A stretch of DNA of 64,000 nt from Sphaerolaimus hirsutus (Eukaryota; Nematoda; Chromadorea; Monhysterida; Sphaerolaimidae). Below, piece after piece: positions 1 to 9,412 of the stretch. The notes under the pieces were generated by a model, which was given only the letters and a program-made list of their open reading frames with translations, ran no database searches and was not told the DNA's origin. The DNA lies in contig OZ038457.1 of the NCBI GenBank assembly GCA_964036195.1, positions 17,945,147 to 18,009,146 on the forward strand. The letters are read 5' to 3'. How positions within the stretch are numbered: position 1 is the first letter of the stretch; each line of letters begins with the position of its first letter. Position numbers and translations under genes: made by a program.

Positions 1-36
1 ACTTTTCGGGCATTTTACAGGGTCGGGGGTGGCGCC
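1..36. repeat. Right end of a palindromic miniature element
   Basis: The sequence GGCATTTTACAGGGTCGGGG followed by TGGCGCC matches the ends of the elements at 32739-32899 and 33717-33853. Only the right terminus is in the window. Confidence 0.4.
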
Positions 37-82
37 TGATATTCTTGACACACTCTATTAAATGTTTAAAAAAACATTTCAG

Positions 83-388
83 ACGGTGCAATCCGCCGAC
101 GATGGCGACACGATAGTTTCGAGCGTGACGCTCGGCTCCTCCGTAACTGCATCGCAAAGGGCCGCCAAAAAGGGCATTGAAACCGGTAAATATATATTTT
201 CCAATAATTTTTCGCCATTTTACGGTTCATTGCCATAAATATTCAATGCAATCTGTCTCATTGCAGCGCATAAATATCCGTGCTGGTCAGAGTTCTATGG
301 CGTGTGCCAGCGCTGCGGTGAATCAATTGAGAAACGAGTGCACGTCGTTATAGAGTTTGTGACTTTTTCTGTTTTGTGTTTCGCATAG
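83..388 (+). CDS. Two exons of an unrecognised host gene
   Basis: Exon 83-185 follows a TTTCAG acceptor and ends at G|GTAAAT. Exon 267-388 follows TTGCAG and continues the same frame (phase 1) to a TAG at 386-388, unless an earlier donor is used. The first exon encodes a Ser/Thr/Val-rich stretch. The second encodes a Cys-containing stretch with CQRCGE. Base composition is GC-rich with a strong coding look compared with the AT-rich flanks. These are probably upstream exons of the gene at 815-1596, but the phase of the junction to 815 is not settled. I do not recognise the family. Confidence 0.45.
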
Positions 389-814
389 TCGTTTTGTGAA
401 GTTTTGAATTCTAGGTTAGGTAAGACTAGACCTGCGTTAGGTGAAACTAGCAGGATTCTCTCGGGATCTTCGGTCCGGTTTCACGGTTTCCGGTTTTTAC
501 GGGCATCAATTATGCATATCCATAGTGTACAACAGCATTCTCAATGCATTAGCCGTCAGTTATAACCTTATAACCTAACACTATTCAATGCCCAAATTCA
601 CTTGAAGTCACAAAGGTTCGACAGCCGATATACGTAACGAGTCGATGTAAAAATAAATGGTTTGCAGAAATCACCACTTATACTGCTAATCGTATGGCCA
701 CACCCATTGTATTTATGTATTATATTAATACTTTTACTTTAATAACGGTGTCGTTTGAAAACAATTTCATGCCTAGTCATATCCCCATTCAAATCTCAAA
801 CTCCACAATCACAG
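389..814 (+). other. Probable intron, no gene seen
   Basis: Moderately AT-rich sequence without a convincing open frame. It holds short TAGGTTAGGTAAGACTAGAC-type degenerate direct repeats at about 412-450. Otherwise I see nothing. Confidence 0.4.
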
Positions 815-1023
815 CGAGAGCGCCAGTGCCACGCACGTGTGTTTGAAATGCACCGAAACTTGGGCCGAGCCAAACCAGCTCCCTGTCGTGGTCCTTTACC
901 TGTCTGATTGGCAAAGTGCCAGACGCGTGGCTAAAACGGTTTCTGCCGTGGTGAAAACTTATGCGCACGTGTGTGCAGCTTCCGGGGAGGCGACTGAAAA
1001 AGCAGATGGGCTGAAGAGTGAAG
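815..1023 (+). CDS. Internal exon of unrecognised host gene
   Basis: This is a 209-nt exon between an ATCACAG acceptor and a G|GTAATT donor. Read in the only fully open frame it gives about 69 residues with a CLKC pair near the start, then an Ala/Val-rich helical stretch ending in EKADGLKSE. It ends in phase 1 and joins the next exon (1321) in phase. Domain unknown. Confidence 0.5.
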
Positions 1024-1320
1024 GTAATTTTCATGTGCATAAATCTATACTACGCCTACACACACTACCTTTTCACCGTGACTTGGTGAACACTGAAATG
1101 GCGACATACAGTGTACATTTATTGTTTGCCATACGTGTTTTAGTTAATTTTCAAAGTTAAACTTTCATTAAACTTTCGGTCAATTCAAATTAGATTCAAT
1201 CGTTAATTAATTCATTTGCTTTACGCTGCGCAAACCAATGCGCGTAGGCACACTACCGTATCATTTCGGGCAGTAACATTTTGTCACAACTGATTTTCAC
1301 AAACTTCGCCGCAACCGCAG

Positions 1321-1596
1321 AAGAGGATAATCGCGCTTTGGCTAATTCGGGCAACGAAACAGCCGTCCAGCCGCCACCCGAGTCTGGTGCACAACCGCAA
1401 TTAGTGCAGCCGGAAGACAACGAGACTGCGCCGAACAGGTCCAGGAACAGCGACTCGCGCAGCAGCGTGGCCGGCGAGGACTTTGAGCTGGTCGACGAGG
1501 GGGACAACCGCGACGACGCCAACACAACTACTGGGGATGACTACGACTTTGCCAGTTCGGTTGGCGTCGATGGCGCCAGTGTGGTCGAGTCCATTG
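1321..1596 (+). CDS. Acidic, low-complexity exon of unrecognised host gene
   Basis: The exon starts after CCGCAG and ends at ATTG|GTGCG. It encodes about 91 residues rich in Asn, Glu, Asp and Ser, with a GEDFELVDEGD core and no predicted fold. Start phase matches 815-1023 and end phase (1) matches the exon at 20074, supporting a single gene. If so, the intron between them is about 18.5 kb and consists almost wholly of nested transposable elements. Confidence 0.5.
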
Positions 1597-2607
1597 GTGC
1601 GTTTTGGGTAGTCGTGAGATTTTTTTGTATTGACCCACACACTAGTTGATATCAAAATAAGTGCCAACTGAATTTTTGTTAATTATATGATTTCAACTTT
1701 ACTAAATGGTAGAGAATAGTTCATTTCATACCGAGACACTTTATTCGATATCGATATTTTCGATATTCGATATTTTGCTTTTGGTATAGCAAGGCGTATT
1801 TCAAGGGCATATTGTATTTTCGTGTTGTTGCAAACATGGTTGATCATCTGGAACAAGTTGATACAAGTGGTTTTTACAAGGTTTACAACAGTCAAAATGA
1901 GAAAATGGAAGAAAAAACATGATAAATCAAATTGTATTAGCTAAACAACAATTGGTAGAGATTACAGTTCTTACTTCAGTTCATAGTTCAGTTCATAACT
2001 AAATTGCTTAAGAGCATGTTGCAAAAAAGCAGCATAAACCTCCATTGACTTGGGTCCGGACACACTTGAATTTCCGATAAAATTTATTTTTGTGCCCGAT
2101 CGCGGGCATCCCGGGAAACTTGGGCAGTACTAAAAAGTAGCCCAGACATCTGCCTAAAAACGCCCTGGGACACCCCCCGCCTAGACCCCCTGTGGGCCGT
2201 GTAAACGGCCCACATATCTTTTTATATAGAAATGACCTGCTGACTTGGGTTCGGACACGTTCTATATATCGCCCCTATTCTGTCTTTCAAGGCCGGATTT
2301 CAGCCTTGACAACAGAAAAAAGTCCTGGCAAGCTGCCAAAGGCCATGTGTTTCGAAAAAAAATCAGAATTGGATAGACTTTTATCAACTCATGCTGTCCA
2401 GTGAGTTTTTGGTCGTTTTTCTCAGGTTTTTTTTGTAAAATCAGTTTACAGAGCGACTCCCGACTTCTAAGCCATCACCCATGCGCCCACAAACCAGAAC
2501 AACGCTGAAAAAGTGCAATGAGCACCTGCACAGTCAGGGGTAATCACTGATGTGGATCGCTCAAGAACAATTGCTGTTCTGGGCAAGTGATTATGGATGT
2601 TCAGCAG

Positions 2608-3705
2608 TGTAAAATAATACGGAACTTGTTGAAGTGACTTGTGAACCAGCTCCTATTCCTAACCGAGGAAGAGGACAAATGTGAACAAGTGAAAGTTGAC
2701 GTGAAGCGTCGTCTCTAGTTGACGTTCCGTTATTTTATCAAATGTGATTAGTTGAGTTGAAGTGAATTGACGTGAGTTAGTGTGAAGCAAATTTAGATTG
2801 TTTACCAAAGGTTTTGACGAACGTTTTTATTTAGGCGATTAAATACAAAGAATTAAATGTAAATAAAATATATATAAAAATATACGTAAACAAAGGAATT
2901 AATTTACAACTAAATTAATTACTTAAATAAAACGTAAAAGAAGCTCTAATTACCGGAGAAATAAGGCAATTAAAAGAAGGCACTTAATTACGACAAAAGG
3001 CGAGAATTAAGTGGCGCGGTTGTGAATAAAGCACCTCAAACAGCGCTGGTGTGAAATAAAGCACTGAGGTGACTTAGAGCACCAAGCGTTAAACTTAGCA
3101 CCAAAAACAAGCGACTTAATAAAGTGACTACGGCGCTTATTTAGATCCTAGGAAGAGATTCGTGTGAAGTTGACGAGGTTGCAAACACTGCCGATTGTAG
3201 CTGTGAAATCGGCTTTTAAGGGCCGACCGATGGCGATTGGTTTGGCGCCAATCGGTCGGCTCTAATCTCCGATTTTTACCCAACATTTCCAATTGTGAAA
3301 GTTCAATCCTTGCCCGCTCGCTTCTCCGATGAAAAGCGAGCTAAACTGGCAAGATAGTGAAAATGTGAGACAAGCCAGACGGCATTTGAAATGGCGCGCG
3401 GGCCCGGCGCCCTGCTCGGGGCGGGCCCGCCGCTTAACATAAACATGACGGCGTATATGCGTGCTGCTTGTCAAGGAAATGTGGCGGAATGTGAGCAATG
3501 ACTAAGATCTAAATATGTGAACGATGTGAAGCGCACGTTGTAAACAACATCGCTTGAGATATTAATTGGTGAAGGTGAAGATGTTAAAATGGGAATGTAA
3601 ATATGAATGAAATCTTGACGAGTTGAATTAATTGAATATAAAAGAGAACATAAGAAAGTTAACTTAAATATTATAGGTTTTTACATTTTACGATAATGTT
3701 ACACA
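2608..3705 (-). repeat. 3' LTR of BEL/Pao element
   Basis: 1098 bp, TG...CA ends. I noticed one C/T difference from the other LTR (at about 3186 versus 14999), implying recent insertion. The 78-residue open frame inside it is repeated in the other LTR and looks non-coding. Confidence 0.95.
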
Positions 3706-3718
3706 CTCCCGAAACTAG
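3706..3718 (-). other. Polypurine tract candidate
   Basis: On the minus strand the purine-rich GTTTCGGGAGTG abuts the 3' LTR, the expected place for the plus-strand primer. The tract is short and not purely purine. Confidence 0.4.
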
Positions 3719-3788
3719 AATAAAAATTAAATTTAATTTAATTTTATCTCAGCCAATCTCGGCAAATTGATGTGAAACATAATCAAAA

Positions 3789-6743
3789 TCAAACGCCTGT
3801 GATACTCTCATCACTCCTGTGGTAGCAGATCGTCGGCGTCTTCGACGCCGGCATTTTCCCGGCCCTCCTCATGATGCTCGTCCATGGGTTCGACGGCATC
3901 CTCCTCAGGCTGGCTGCCTTCCCCGTGTCCGGGCGCCTGGTCTTCTGGGGCCCCCGCTGGTCGTCCCGGCCAGTTGGGGAGCTTCTCAGATTCCTCGGCG
4001 AGCCTCTCGAAGGCTTGTCGGAGCGCGTCGGTCTCGTCGACGATCGCCCTCGACGGCTCGGTGGGCTGCCATTGCTCCGATGCTGCAAGCGGTTGGCTTG
4101 ATAGCAAGGGGACATGGGAGGTTGTGAATGAGGTCGTACACTGTGAAGTGATTGAGTTGAATTGGTCAAATGGTACGGTGGGGGATCTAGTTCTTGATCG
4201 TGACTTTCTTCCATCTCTCCGAGCTCTATGTCGGACTGTGAAGGTGTTTGTCTGAGGAAGGTCACAGATCTTTTTAGATCGTTTAACTTTTGATTTGACC
4301 AGTTTTTGATTGATGTTATTGAATTTGTGAAAAGTTTGGGGTATAAAGGAAAATGTTTTGTGTGACAATTTCTGCTCACCTGGGAGCCCTGCGACTCCAG
4401 CGAATCTCTTGAGTCGCTTTTGCAAGGGCTCGCGGTCAGGGATCGCGTCTTCCATTGTGACTTCCGTTGTGACAGGCTCGGTGACTGTGAGTCTGGCGTT
4501 TGGTGACGAGCTCTGCGGTTGTGACTCGCAGGAGGGTGCAGGTTTTGTGACCCGGCGCGCCCCCGTCTCCATTTCGATTTCTTCGGCGCGTTCGGTACTA
4601 TAACCGATCGGGGGATCCGATCTAGGCTGTACCGTGCGTCCTGAAAGCCGTTTGAATGGAGAAACTCGTTTGAGGGGTGTGACAAACTTTGAAGGTAACT
4701 GTGACGAACTTGACGATTGTGATGATTGTGTGACGATTTGGTTTGACAAAGCGGGTTTGTTGAAACCGCTTGCCGGCTTCTTCTGGCGGTTACGTCGCCG
4801 TCGCTTACCGATTTTTCCTTGTTGAACGGGCGGGGCTCCCATTTGTTTGGGTTTTTGTCCTTTCTGCCCTTTCTTCGGAAAAAGCCCTTGATGTCTGGCA
4901 GCATACCCCTGCCGGTTATGAGCCGCCACTGCATGTAAACATAACCAATATACCCAATACAAGCAATTGTGAGAATAATGAGTATAATGTTCACAGCTGT
5001 TTGAAGTGGCCCAGTAAGTAACGTATCCAATGCTGACGCACCACCTGTGACACTACCGTGAATGATGTGACCCAATTCTTTTCCTATACCTTCAAAATAT
5101 GCACCAACCCCTTGGCCGATGCCAGCAATATATGCTTGCACTGCTTTAGGATCGTTGGATTTTGTTGCAATATAATCGACTGAACGTGTGACTTGTTGTT
5201 CGAGTCGTTGCAAATTTTGAAAGTGATGATGTGCAGCCATGATACTGAATGCAATGTCAGTCATGCTTACACCTGGTGACCCGGAAACATTTAGTGTGAA
5301 TGGTTTCCACGAGCCAGCCCAAATTAATTCGATTGGGAGTTTTGTGACGTGTAAATTCGTTGGTCCATTTTCGTTGGCCCATGAATTATCATTTAATTGA
5401 TAATATTTGTGATCTTTCATGAGACAATGATCTATTGGTGAATGTGTGATCAGATCATTGGTGCCTGGAGCAACGAACATAATATGTGGGTGATTTGTGA
5501 CTTTGACCGGCAGAAATTTATAACAAGTATTGTTATATTCGTGTTGAAAATAAATAATTTCTGCTGTGACTGGTTTACAATCCCAGAACATTAATATATC
5601 TCCATGCCATTCAGCATAGAGATTTTGACGTCCTAGCAATGCTCGCAAGCCAAGTGTGGGATTGAATGTGACAATTGCATGAATTATATCTAGTTGGGTC
5701 TGACGGATGTGACATAATTGTTGCCAGATAGATCCAAATTGTTTTTGTTCTAGATGTGCAATTTTGTCAACTTCGTATTGTTGACGGGCTGTGAGCAAGT
5801 GAAACACACCAACATCAAGATTTGGTGCGAGTTTGAAATGAAGAGGAGCTTTTTCGGTTGGAGGCTTTTTCAATTTCTTGAGTTGATATCGAAGAAATTG
5901 AATAAATGCCGAGCCCTGGTCAATATATTTTGCGTCTTTTGGCACGCATTCTGCATTATTTGGGAATTGTTGTGATCTCCATGTGACTGAAAATGCAGCT
6001 TGCAATTTTTCCACTATGTAATGATTTTGTGAATATTGCGCATCAAATTGACCAATCTCTTGGAATGCACACTGCTTGTTAAATGCGGTAGCATTCCATA
6101 AAGAGACGCCATTGTCGCTGTCATAACAATAGCCGGCTTGTGGGTTGCAATGTGACAGATCTTGGATTTCGGAAACTATTTTCTTTCCATCAAGACTTGC
6201 GACTACACCTTCCTCTATGTGAAAGTTCATTACTGTGTTACTCAGATTGTGACAAAAGTAACAATAATCGATGTGAAGTGATTTGTTAGTGCTCCACAAT
6301 GCATGACCGATTTTTATTAAGGGTTCGCCTTTCCAAGTTTTATTTTGGTAGGCGATCATGCAATCGTAGGTTGTGACTCTGTGATTTTTAATGATTTCTG
6401 GTGGCAGCATAGCTTTTCCGCCCACCAGACTCATATACGTGACTATAGTATGCTCTTGTTGAAAGCATCTATAAATTGGTGTTGTTTGCGGCTGAACACG
6501 CAACGTCCATATGGATACCACAATATCCTCTATGGCTGTGACTTGAGGAAAGTGACATGTTACTTTTTCCGGAAGTTGTATTGCGTGCCCAGTGCGTGTT
6601 TTATGGCACAGATTAAAAGTTTTGTGATATTGATCTGTCCATGTGAGCGCGTTGGCTAATTTTGATTGTATTAGCAACGAAAGCGCCATTAAATGCGACA
6701 CGTTTCCCCAGAACGAATATGTGCCAGCGACATGTAGCGACAT
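3789..6743 (-). CDS. env: Envelope-like glycoprotein of BEL/Pao element
   Basis: 984 codons downstream of pol, overlapping its end by 55 nt in another frame. The N-terminus has a hydrophobic signal-like segment (about residues 16-33). A Cys-rich ectodomain with several N-x-S/T sites follows, then a single strong membrane segment near residues 583-605 and a long basic, Ser/Arg-rich tail of about 380 residues. The tail contains PPPY near residue 853, a motif that retroviral Gag proteins use to recruit the budding machinery. Known biology: some BEL/Pao elements captured glycoprotein genes from negative-strand RNA viruses, including chuvirus-type ones. Which lineage this belongs to is not determined. 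No stop or frameshift is visible. The first Met is chosen because the signal segment follows it. Confidence 0.7.
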   Translation of the reverse strand: MSLHVAGTYSFWGNVSHLMALSLLIQSKLANALTWTDQYHKTFNLCHKTRTGHAIQLPEKVTCHFPQVTAIEDIVVSIWTLRVQPQTTPIYRCFQQEHTIVTYMSLVGGKAMLPPEIIKNHRVTTYDCMIAYQNKTWKGEPLIKIGHALWSTNKSLHIDYCYFCHNLSNTVMNFHIEEGVVASLDGKKIVSEIQDLSHCNPQAGYCYDSDNGVSLWNATAFNKQCAFQEIGQFDAQYSQNHYIVEKLQAAFSVTWRSQQFPNNAECVPKDAKYIDQGSAFIQFLRYQLKKLKKPPTEKAPLHFKLAPNLDVGVFHLLTARQQYEVDKIAHLEQKQFGSIWQQLCHIRQTQLDIIHAIVTFNPTLGLRALLGRQNLYAEWHGDILMFWDCKPVTAEIIYFQHEYNNTCYKFLPVKVTNHPHIMFVAPGTNDLITHSPIDHCLMKDHKYYQLNDNSWANENGPTNLHVTKLPIELIWAGSWKPFTLNVSGSPGVSMTDIAFSIMAAHHHFQNLQRLEQQVTRSVDYIATKSNDPKAVQAYIAGIGQGVGAYFEGIGKELGHIIHGSVTGGASALDTLLTGPLQTAVNIILIILTIACIGYIGYVYMQWRLITGRGMLPDIKGFFRRKGRKDKNPNKWEPRPFNKEKSVSDGDVTARRSRQAVSTNPLCQTKSSHNHHNRQVRHSYLQSLSHPSNEFLHSNGFQDARYSLDRIPRSVIVPNAPKKSKWRRGRAGSQNLHPPASHNRRARHQTPDSQSPSLSQRKSQWKTRSLTASPCKSDSRDSLESQGSQVSRNCHTKHFPLYPKLFTNSITSIKNWSNQKLNDLKRSVTFLRQTPSQSDIELGEMEESHDQELDPPPYHLTNSTQSLHSVRPHSQPPMSPCYQANRLQHRSNGSPPSRRGRSSTRPTRSDKPSRGSPRNLRSSPTGRDDQRGPQKTRRPDTGKAASLRRMPSNPWTSIMRRAGKMPASKTPTICYHRSDESITGV
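3811..4962 (-). CDS. Long overlapping ORF inside env tail, arginine-rich
   Basis: 383 codons stay open in a different frame from env over its cytoplasmic-tail region. Features are a basic arginine-rich cluster (KRRRRNRQKK) near residue 50, Ser/Pro/Thr-rich middle sections and a strongly acidic Glu-rich C-terminus. Retroviral regulatory proteins of the Rev/Rex/Tat kind carry comparable arginine-rich RNA-binding motifs, but no homology is claimed. It has no obvious start context of its own and may be reached by splicing. One of the two frames could simply be free of stops by chance, given the composition. Codon-position statistics would tell. Confidence 0.35.
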   Translation of the reverse strand: MYWVYWLCLHAVAAHNRQGYAARHQGLFPKKGQKGQKPKQMGAPPVQQGKIGKRRRRNRQKKPASGFNKPALSNQIVTQSSQSSSSSQLPSKFVTPLKRVSPFKRLSGRTVQPRSDPPIGYSTERAEEIEMETGARRVTKPAPSCESQPQSSSPNARLTVTEPVTTEVTMEDAIPDREPLQKRLKRFAGVAGLPGEQKLSHKTFSFIPQTFHKFNNINQKLVKSKVKRSKKICDLPQTNTFTVRHRARRDGRKSRSRTRSPTVPFDQFNSITSQCTTSFTTSHVPLLSSQPLAASEQWQPTEPSRAIVDETDALRQAFERLAEESEKLPNWPGRPAGAPEDQAPGHGEGSQPEEDAVEPMDEHHEEGRENAGVEDADDLLPQE

Positions 6744-8795
6744 GTTCGACGTGGGTTTGCGCGTCTTGCATCTTGCTGTGAAGATTGTGATTGTTGATGT
6801 GATTTATCAGTTTGTGAATCATCACCCTTATCAGGTGAAGGCTGTGAATTATCATCATCCTTTACCTCAGTGTCGATTTTATATTCAACACCGTCCTCTG
6901 TGTCGATTTCAAGAGGTACTAGGTTAGATGGAGATCTACGTGTGCGACGACCGTTACTTGACAATACTGTGACTGCACGTATTTTGCCATCGCTTGACAC
7001 GTGTATTTCGTGAACGCGGCCCATTTGCCACATGCCGCGTGGTTGTTTATCGTCTGTGATTAACACCACTTGGCCACGTTTGGGAGCTTCGTTGATTGTG
7101 CCTCTTTTCAAGCGTTGATTTTTTGCTCGATCTTTGAGTAGGTCAATGTATTGACGTGACCACTCATACCAAAGCACTTCCCGATTGTGACGAATTTGGT
7201 CCCAAAGTAATGTGATGTCATCTCTGTCCTTTTCAGGCACAGAATTGAGTGCAATTTCGTCGATGCAGTTGACGTCATTGACACGTGGGGGTGTGAGTGT
7301 GTAGGTTTTTTCGATTTGTGAGGGTGTGAGGTTGAAAGATCCATCCGTCATTCTTTCCCATTCCTCTTTTGGAATTTTTCGCATGGGTTCAATCGTGGTG
7401 GAATCGAGTTCCAACTCACGTTTTTCATCCATGTAACATGGTGGTGGGGTGCCCCAAAGAAAATGTATTGGGCGCAGTATCGCTGCCCCAATGTCTGTGT
7501 TTGACAAGTATGACAATGGTCGCGTATTGACGGAGAATTCGACGTCTAGCATGACTGTGAGAAATTCATGCCATGTGAGACAACGTCGTCCGCATGCTTT
7601 TTTAAGCAAGCGTTTGACTAAACCTACCATGCGTTCATACACGCCGCCCTGCCAAGGACTATTGGCTGTGATAAAATGCCATTTTACGTCCGGCAGCATT
7701 TTGACGCAATTTTTGAATGCTGGGGCATTGTCGGACCAAATTGTGTCCGGCATGCCTCGACGTGAAATAAAACGATTTAGAGCCATAATTGTGTCAGTTG
7801 TCGAGACACTATTAGTTGACTCTAAATGGATGGCGCGTGTACTGAAGCATGTTAGCAACAAAATGTGTTGACTGTGACGGGTTCCGTTCTGTGAATAAAC
7901 TAACGGTCCCATATAATCAATGCCAATATGTTGAAATGGCTTGATTTGTGATTGAGTTCGAGTGACAGGTAATGTGTGAAAATCAGGTAATGTGAATGGA
8001 CCTCCTTCCGCTTTGCGGCATGTGACACATTTTCGCAAAATTTTTGCAACTACCTGCTTAGCACTTGACAACCAGCAGTGTTCGCGTAAATCTGCTAAAG
8101 TGTGAAGCATGCCACTGTGACCAGCAAGTTCATGAAAATGAGTAACCACTAGCGTTGTTAACCACCCTGTCTTTGGCAGGTAGTAAAACAACGAAGGGTT
8201 TCGATGTTCTTTGTGAGACACACGCGTGACACAATATAATAAATTATTCCACGCGTCCCATTTGAGCATGTGGTGTTTGCCAAGTTGCGCTTGTGAAATG
8301 CAGCTGGCACATTCCTCTGCCTGTGAAATGCGCAATACATGTCGAAATGCTTCGTTCAAATCAGCTTGTGTGATGGGTTTTGATAAATATTCGCTTTCGC
8401 GCTTTGCAGCTTTATGCATGGAGCGATTTAGCCAATATGTCTTGACACGAAGCAAATATACGACAGTACGCAACAATTTTGACAGTGTTGAAAATCGTCG
8501 AATGTCGATTTCGAATGGATTTGAAGGGATGTGACGTTGTCGACTTTCGACAAACGGATTTTGAGGAGTGACATTTTGTGACAAATTGGGGTCCAAGTTG
8601 ACGGATACTTGCTGTGCAAGAGCATTAGCTGGCTGTGAATCAGGCTGTGAAACGGGCTGTGAAGTTACTGCTCCAGCATATAAAGGTCGACTGATGTGAA
8701 TGTCGCCTTTTGCAAGCTCTTCGGTGACAGGTTGCGCTTGATATTGTGAAATGTCAAGCATGGTTGATGTGAGAGGTTCAGCTAAAAATGTAGGT
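6689..8795 (-). pseudogene. pol: BEL/Pao pol, 3' part: integrase (separated from gag-pol)
   Basis: The open frame carries an H2C2-type zinc-binding region (H-x3-H ... C-x2-C, plus-strand about 8010-8130), then an integrase core with GIDYMG, a DNAPAF motif and a WQGGVYERM motif supplying the D, D and E residues. A basic/acidic C-terminus follows (DUF5641-like position). The frame is continuous across the 8-bp duplication with the upstream RNase H portion, so it was one polyprotein before the element at 8804-9412 landed. As it stands it has no gag-pol start of its own. An ATG at 8761 exists but no upstream expression signal is evident. Confidence 0.85.
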
Positions 8796-8803
8796 CCGGT
8801 GAA

Positions 8804-9412
8804 TAGGGTTCAAACGGGATTGACTTTTCGGGATCGGGATCGGGATCGGGATTCACTTTTTGAGATTTCGGGATCGGGATCGGGATTGTGGTTTCGGGAT
8901 CGGGATCGGGATCGGGATTGGTTTTTTGAGATTTCGGGATCGGGATCGGGATCGGGATTGGCCGGGATTGGGGTCACGGGATCGGGATCGGGATTGGGAT
9001 AGGCATTTTTCCGGGATCGGGATTGGGTTCTAGGGATAGAGATTTTGGCCATTTTTCTGGCATTCACAGTTGTTCATAAAGGTCACAAAACACTGTTGGA
9101 TGCCAGAAAAGTGCCATAAAATTGACGCTGGGGGTTTGCACCCACTTTTTTGCATGCAAAAACGTCATTATTTCACTTTTTATAATTTCCACTAATTTTT
9201 CCGGGATCGGGATCCCGGACTTGGGAGTTTCTCGGGATCGGGATCGGGATTTGAAAACTTTCGGGATCGGGATCGGGATCGGGATTGGTATTTTTGAGAT
9301 TTCGGGATCGGGATCGGGATTGGGGTTTCGGGATCGGGATCGGGATCGGGACTGGTAAATCCCGGAATTTCACGGGATCCGGGATCGGGATCGGGATCCC
9401 GTTTGAACCCTA
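8804..9412. mobile_element. GGGATC-rich hAT-like miniature element, copy 1
   Basis: 609 bp, termini TAGGGTTCAAACGGGAT and its reverse complement, flanked by the 8-bp duplication CCGGTGAA (8796-8803 and 9413-9420). The interior has two blocks of GGGATC hexamer arrays separated by a unique core with TTCACTTTTTATAATTTCCA. No transposase frame. An 8-bp duplication and a TAGGG terminus fit hAT-superfamily non-autonomous elements. It splits pol. Confidence 0.9.

Noticed and set aside
1740-1790. GATA-type or telomere-like arrays of CGATAT
   Set aside because: They always sit just inside transposon termini (also 16530-16670, 19640-19790 and 19870-20020), so they are part of the element.
3262-3498. 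78-residue open frame on the minus strand, repeated at 15069-15305
   Set aside because: Lies inside both LTRs and is identical only because the LTRs are. No domain.
3819-4255. Plus-strand frames of 76-123 residues opposite env
   Set aside because: Antisense shadows in the GC-rich part of the env tail.
8751-9373. Open frames encoding RDRDRD or SRSRSR repeats (also near 27556-28345 and 44255-44890)
   Set aside because: They are translations of GGGATC hexamer arrays inside miniature elements, open on both strands. Not genes.
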